Assembly (NCBI RefSeq): GCF_000243115.2
Contig: NZ_CP007035.1
Coordinates: 930,001-994,000 of the forward strand
Length of the DNA: 64,000 bases
Source: Niabella soli DSM 19437
GTDB lineage: Bacteria; Bacteroidota; Bacteroidia; Chitinophagales; Chitinophagaceae
Direction: 5' to 3'
Shown: piece after piece, positions 61,599 to 64,000 of the stretch
Layout of the letters: each line of letters opens with the position of its first letter
Position numbering within the stretch: position 1 is the stretch's first letter
Notes under the pieces: model-generated
What the model was told of the DNA's origin: nothing
The model's database searches: none
The model's input: only the letters and a program-made list of their open reading frames with translations
Made by a program: the position numbers and the translations under genes

Positions 61599-64000
61599 TC
61601 ATCATCGTCTTTCACCTGTTTACCTGCCAGGTGTGCGGGATATCTTTGATTGCCCTTACTGGCAAACCAGAGAATTCTATTTAATATATCATCATTCCCC
61701 CCGTCAACATGGTCATATTCTTTGCGCATCGATTGTATTGCAAAATTCAGGGCGTTGCCTTTTAATGCGGCTAATGGCTTATTCATTTCATCTAACGGTA
61801 CCCGATTGGTTCGGGCAACAAACAGAGCCGGGTTGGGTGTACTGGTAAAACATTCAAACATCGGGCGTGCAGTGGCATCCAGCAGGTTCATAGGTGGAAT
61901 GCCCAATATCTGCTCAATGGAACGCACCATACTGGTCTGATTATAATTCACAGAGATCGTTTTCCCTGTATGCGTATACGGGCTAACTACAAAACCTGTG
62001 GTGCGATAGGCCGACACGTGATCCCAGCCGGCCTGCGAATCATCTTCGGTCACAAATACTACCGTGTTTTTCCAAAAGCGGCTTTTACTCAGCGCTTCAA
62101 TAATACGACCCAACGCAAGGTCATTATCGGCAACCATAGCCCGCGGCGTAGGCATTCCCGGCCGGGTACCCACCGTATGGTCGGTCGACAAAGCCATCAC
62201 CATCAGTTCTGGTAATGAATCCCCGGGCATCGCTTCATATTCTTTCAGCTCTCTGATAAAAGCATCGGCACGATATTGATCAGTGATCTTTAATTCATCA
62301 GAAGCAGGGTAGTTGGGCGACAGCCAGGGGCGCACTCTTGATATGGTGGTTACGTTTTTAAATTGCAGCGGCTCGCCTTTTTTGTATTTTGCATAGATGT
62401 CCGTCCAGGTAAGTTTTTTATCCATATCAGGCATAGCGGTTTCGCCATAGATACGCACTTTTTTTCCGTGATCGGCAGCGTTGTTCCAGATAAATCCTTT
62501 TTGGTTATATACCATGGCATCTGTTTGCACATGCGGATAACTGCGGAACCAGGCGCGCACATTTTTTTCGATATAATCCGTTACCATAGCGGCATCCGTC
62601 CATTGGTGCCCTTCGGCAGAACATTTGCCGGAAGCATGATAATTGTCCAGCAATACATAATCGGCGGCCAGTTTATGCTGATTGGGCGTTACACTATCGC
62701 CGTATAAGCAAAGCGCTTTAGCCCCGTTGCCTTTAGACAGGTCGCCCAACACCTGGTCGTAAGTCCGGTTTTCTTTAATCACATATAATACATGTTTAAA
62801 TACCGATGGCTCGCCAATACGTTCAGGCATGGGCCGCGCGGGTTGCCCCTTACGGGGGTTAAGGCGCGATAGTTCCGTCCGGAATAACAGCATCAGTTTT
62901 TTAACGTCCGCCGTGTATTGTTGCAGTTTTTGATCATCGGGCACGGGAATGAAAGACAGCGTAGCTTTTTCATAGTGCGAATTGTAAGCCGCCCCGGGAT
63001 AGGCGCCTGTTTCTTTATCCTGCTTTGTTATTTCTTTGCTGCTGATGCGGGAGCCTTCCCCTTCCAGGTTGGTTACCACCAGTTGGCTGTCGATTATGCG
63101 CACGCCACCGGGATACGATTCCGTAGGGATATATCCTTTTACATGACCCGACCCTTTACCCAGGTTGATCACCGCAAGTGCGTTGTCCATGCCATTGGCT
63201 ACATACAAAGTTTTTCCGTCAGGGGAAACATCCAGCGCGTTAGGCGAATCGCCGATAAAGCCAGACGTATGTCCGTCTATTTTTACAAGGATCGTTGCTG
63301 CAACAGATAACGTGTTCGTATTAATTACCGTAATATCATCGGAATTGCCATTGGCCACATATACAAATTGTCCATCCGGACTGGCCACCAGATCGTTTGG
63401 ATGCAGGCCGGCCGGTACTTCTTTGATCAAAGCCCCTTTGGTGTCAAAAACGGAAACCGATCCGCCCGAAGCGGCGCCCGTAACGGGATCAATAAACATC
63501 TTACCATAGGGCACGCCGGCCGTTTCTGCAGTTGCACCCGCATTGGGTAGGGTACCCCCCCAGTTGCTTACATAAATGCGGCTGTTTACAACAGTAATGC
63601 CGTAGGGTGCCACGCCAGTGGACGCGCTCCATACCCGTTGCTTAGTGTTGAGGTTTATTTTTTCAAGCGTGTTATTCCCGTTTAGTACCACATATAAGTA
63701 AGGGGTACCCCCTTCATTATGCACGGCTACTTCGTTGGGTAAAGCCAGCGGGGCAGGAGCTACCGCGGTAAAACGGATGGTATCGGTTATTTTAAGATCG
63801 TTGCCATTCCATGCTGCTTCAAAAACGACTGATTGCCGTTCGCCGCCACTCTGCGCCGCACTCCAGAAAATACGGGTGTTGTTGCCGCTTCTCAATACTT
63901 CGATACCCGAATAAGTGCTCATAAATCCTTTGTAAGCGGAACCCGTAAAGCTCCAACTGGCCGTGATCTTTCGCTGCTGATAATCGACTACAGCAATGCC
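61595..64000 (-). CDS. YncE-type beta-propeller / alkaline phosphatase-like fusion (start beyond window)
   Basis: The minus frame is open from the stop at 61595 through the right edge (about 801 codons seen), so the true start lies outside. The N-terminal part is a YVTN/YncE seven-bladed propeller (repeats such as VSPDGKTLYVANGMDNALAVINLG). The C-terminal part, from about 380 on, is a phosphoesterase of the alkaline phosphatase superfamily (VLYVIKENRTYDQVLGD, HQWTDAAMV, FVTEDDSQAGWDHVSAYRT). Metal-binding Asp/His residues are in the last motifs. Known as a Bacteroidota fusion family; the substrate is unclear and it is probably exported. Confidence 0.87.
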   Translation of the reverse strand, partial: GIAVVDYQQRKITASWSFTGSAYKGFMSTYSGIEVLRSGNNTRIFWSAAQSGGERQSVVFEAAWNGNDLKITDTIRFTAVAPAPLALPNEVAVHNEGGTPYLYVVLNGNNTLEKINLNTKQRVWSASTGVAPYGITVVNSRIYVSNWGGTLPNAGATAETAGVPYGKMFIDPVTGAASGGSVSVFDTKGALIKEVPAGLHPNDLVASPDGQFVYVANGNSDDITVINTNTLSVAATILVKIDGHTSGFIGDSPNALDVSPDGKTLYVANGMDNALAVINLGKGSGHVKGYIPTESYPGGVRIIDSQLVVTNLEGEGSRISSKEITKQDKETGAYPGAAYNSHYEKATLSFIPVPDDQKLQQYTADVKKLMLLFRTELSRLNPRKGQPARPMPERIGEPSVFKHVLYVIKENRTYDQVLGDLSKGNGAKALCLYGDSVTPNQHKLAADYVLLDNYHASGKCSAEGHQWTDAAMVTDYIEKNVRAWFRSYPHVQTDAMVYNQKGFIWNNAADHGKKVRIYGETAMPDMDKKLTWTDIYAKYKKGEPLQFKNVTTISRVRPWLSPNYPASDELKITDQYRADAFIRELKEYEAMPGDSLPELMVMALSTDHTVGTRPGMPTPRAMVADNDLALGRIIEALSKSRFWKNTVVFVTEDDSQAGWDHVSAYRTTGFVVSPYTHTGKTISVNYNQTSMVRSIEQILGIPPMNLLDATARPMFECFTSTPNPALFVARTNRVPLDEMNKPLAALKGNALNFAIQSMRKEYDHVDGGNDDILNRILWFASKGNQRYPAHLAGKQVKDDDD

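Overview
The window looks like a chromosomal segment from a member of the Bacteroidota, most likely Chitinophagia/Chitinophagaceae. The evidence is a SusC/SusD pair, promoters of the TAnnTTTG (-7) / TTTG (-33) type, signal peptides ending in A-Q, a YtxJ-type protein of the kind found in bacillithiol-using Bacteroidota and Firmicutes, and a general lack of strong Shine-Dalgarno sites. The genus cannot be fixed from the sequence alone. No prophage, CRISPR array or rRNA operon was seen.

Left third (1-25390) is a large sugar-acid (nonulosonate / sialic-acid-like) utilisation locus in three transcription units. (i) A minus-strand operon, susC-susD-nanA-MFS-sialidase (8636 down to the left edge), is a recognisable sialic-acid operon: release at the surface, import through SusCD, MFS uptake and aldol cleavage. 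A divergent FadR-type GntR regulator (8756-9448) faces it across a 19-bp perfect palindrome. (ii) A second, paralogous GntR regulator (10651-11361) is followed by a BNR/Asp-box sialidase-like gene. (iii) Divergent from it is a tightly packed 14-gene plus-strand operon (11583-25390): a second DHDPS/NanA-family aldolase, a secreted sialidase-like protein, an SGNH esterase, an AstE/AspA-type deacylase, two SDRs, a fold-type-II PLP enzyme, a RidA protein, an M81 (MlrC-like) metallohydrolase, an SMP-30 lactonase-like protein, an aldo/keto reductase, a NanM-like kelch mutarotase, a class-III aminotransferase and a second MFS transporter. Three copies of an ATGTnnnACAT operator surround its promoter. 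My reading is that this third unit imports and dismantles an O-acylated, N-acylated, multi-amino nonulosonic acid or related sugar acid. That is inference, but it is the best candidate in the window for an undescribed pathway.

Middle (25651-53334) is mostly core and housekeeping: an esterase/TPR protein, tRNA-Met with a GIY-YIG gene and a duplicated tRNA tail, YtxJ, YebC, an APC permease, a DAACS symporter, DedA, PanD, a LysM/SH3b protein, a PIN-type toxin-antitoxin pair, Fmt, DinB, a SlyD-like FKBP, PepT, an SPFH protein, PrmC, RibD, an IMPACT/YigZ protein, ChrA, an amine oxidase with a frameshift, an AraC regulator, a VOC protein, an orphan protein, a serine beta-lactamase, SelD and the tRNA 2-selenouridine synthase.

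Right end (53335-64000): a gene-free stretch rich in nested inverted repeats, then a minus-strand heavy-metal RND efflux operon (small His/Cys-rich protein, CzcA-like pump, TolC-like channel, lipoprotein adaptor with a frameshift), an alpha/beta hydrolase, a C-terminal fragment of a c-type cytochrome, and a YncE/phosphoesterase fusion cut by the window edge. Short GC-rich palindromes (CCCGAT..ATCGGG and CCGC..GCGG types) recur in intergenic DNA and seem to have inserted into other repeats, including a dead tRNA copy.
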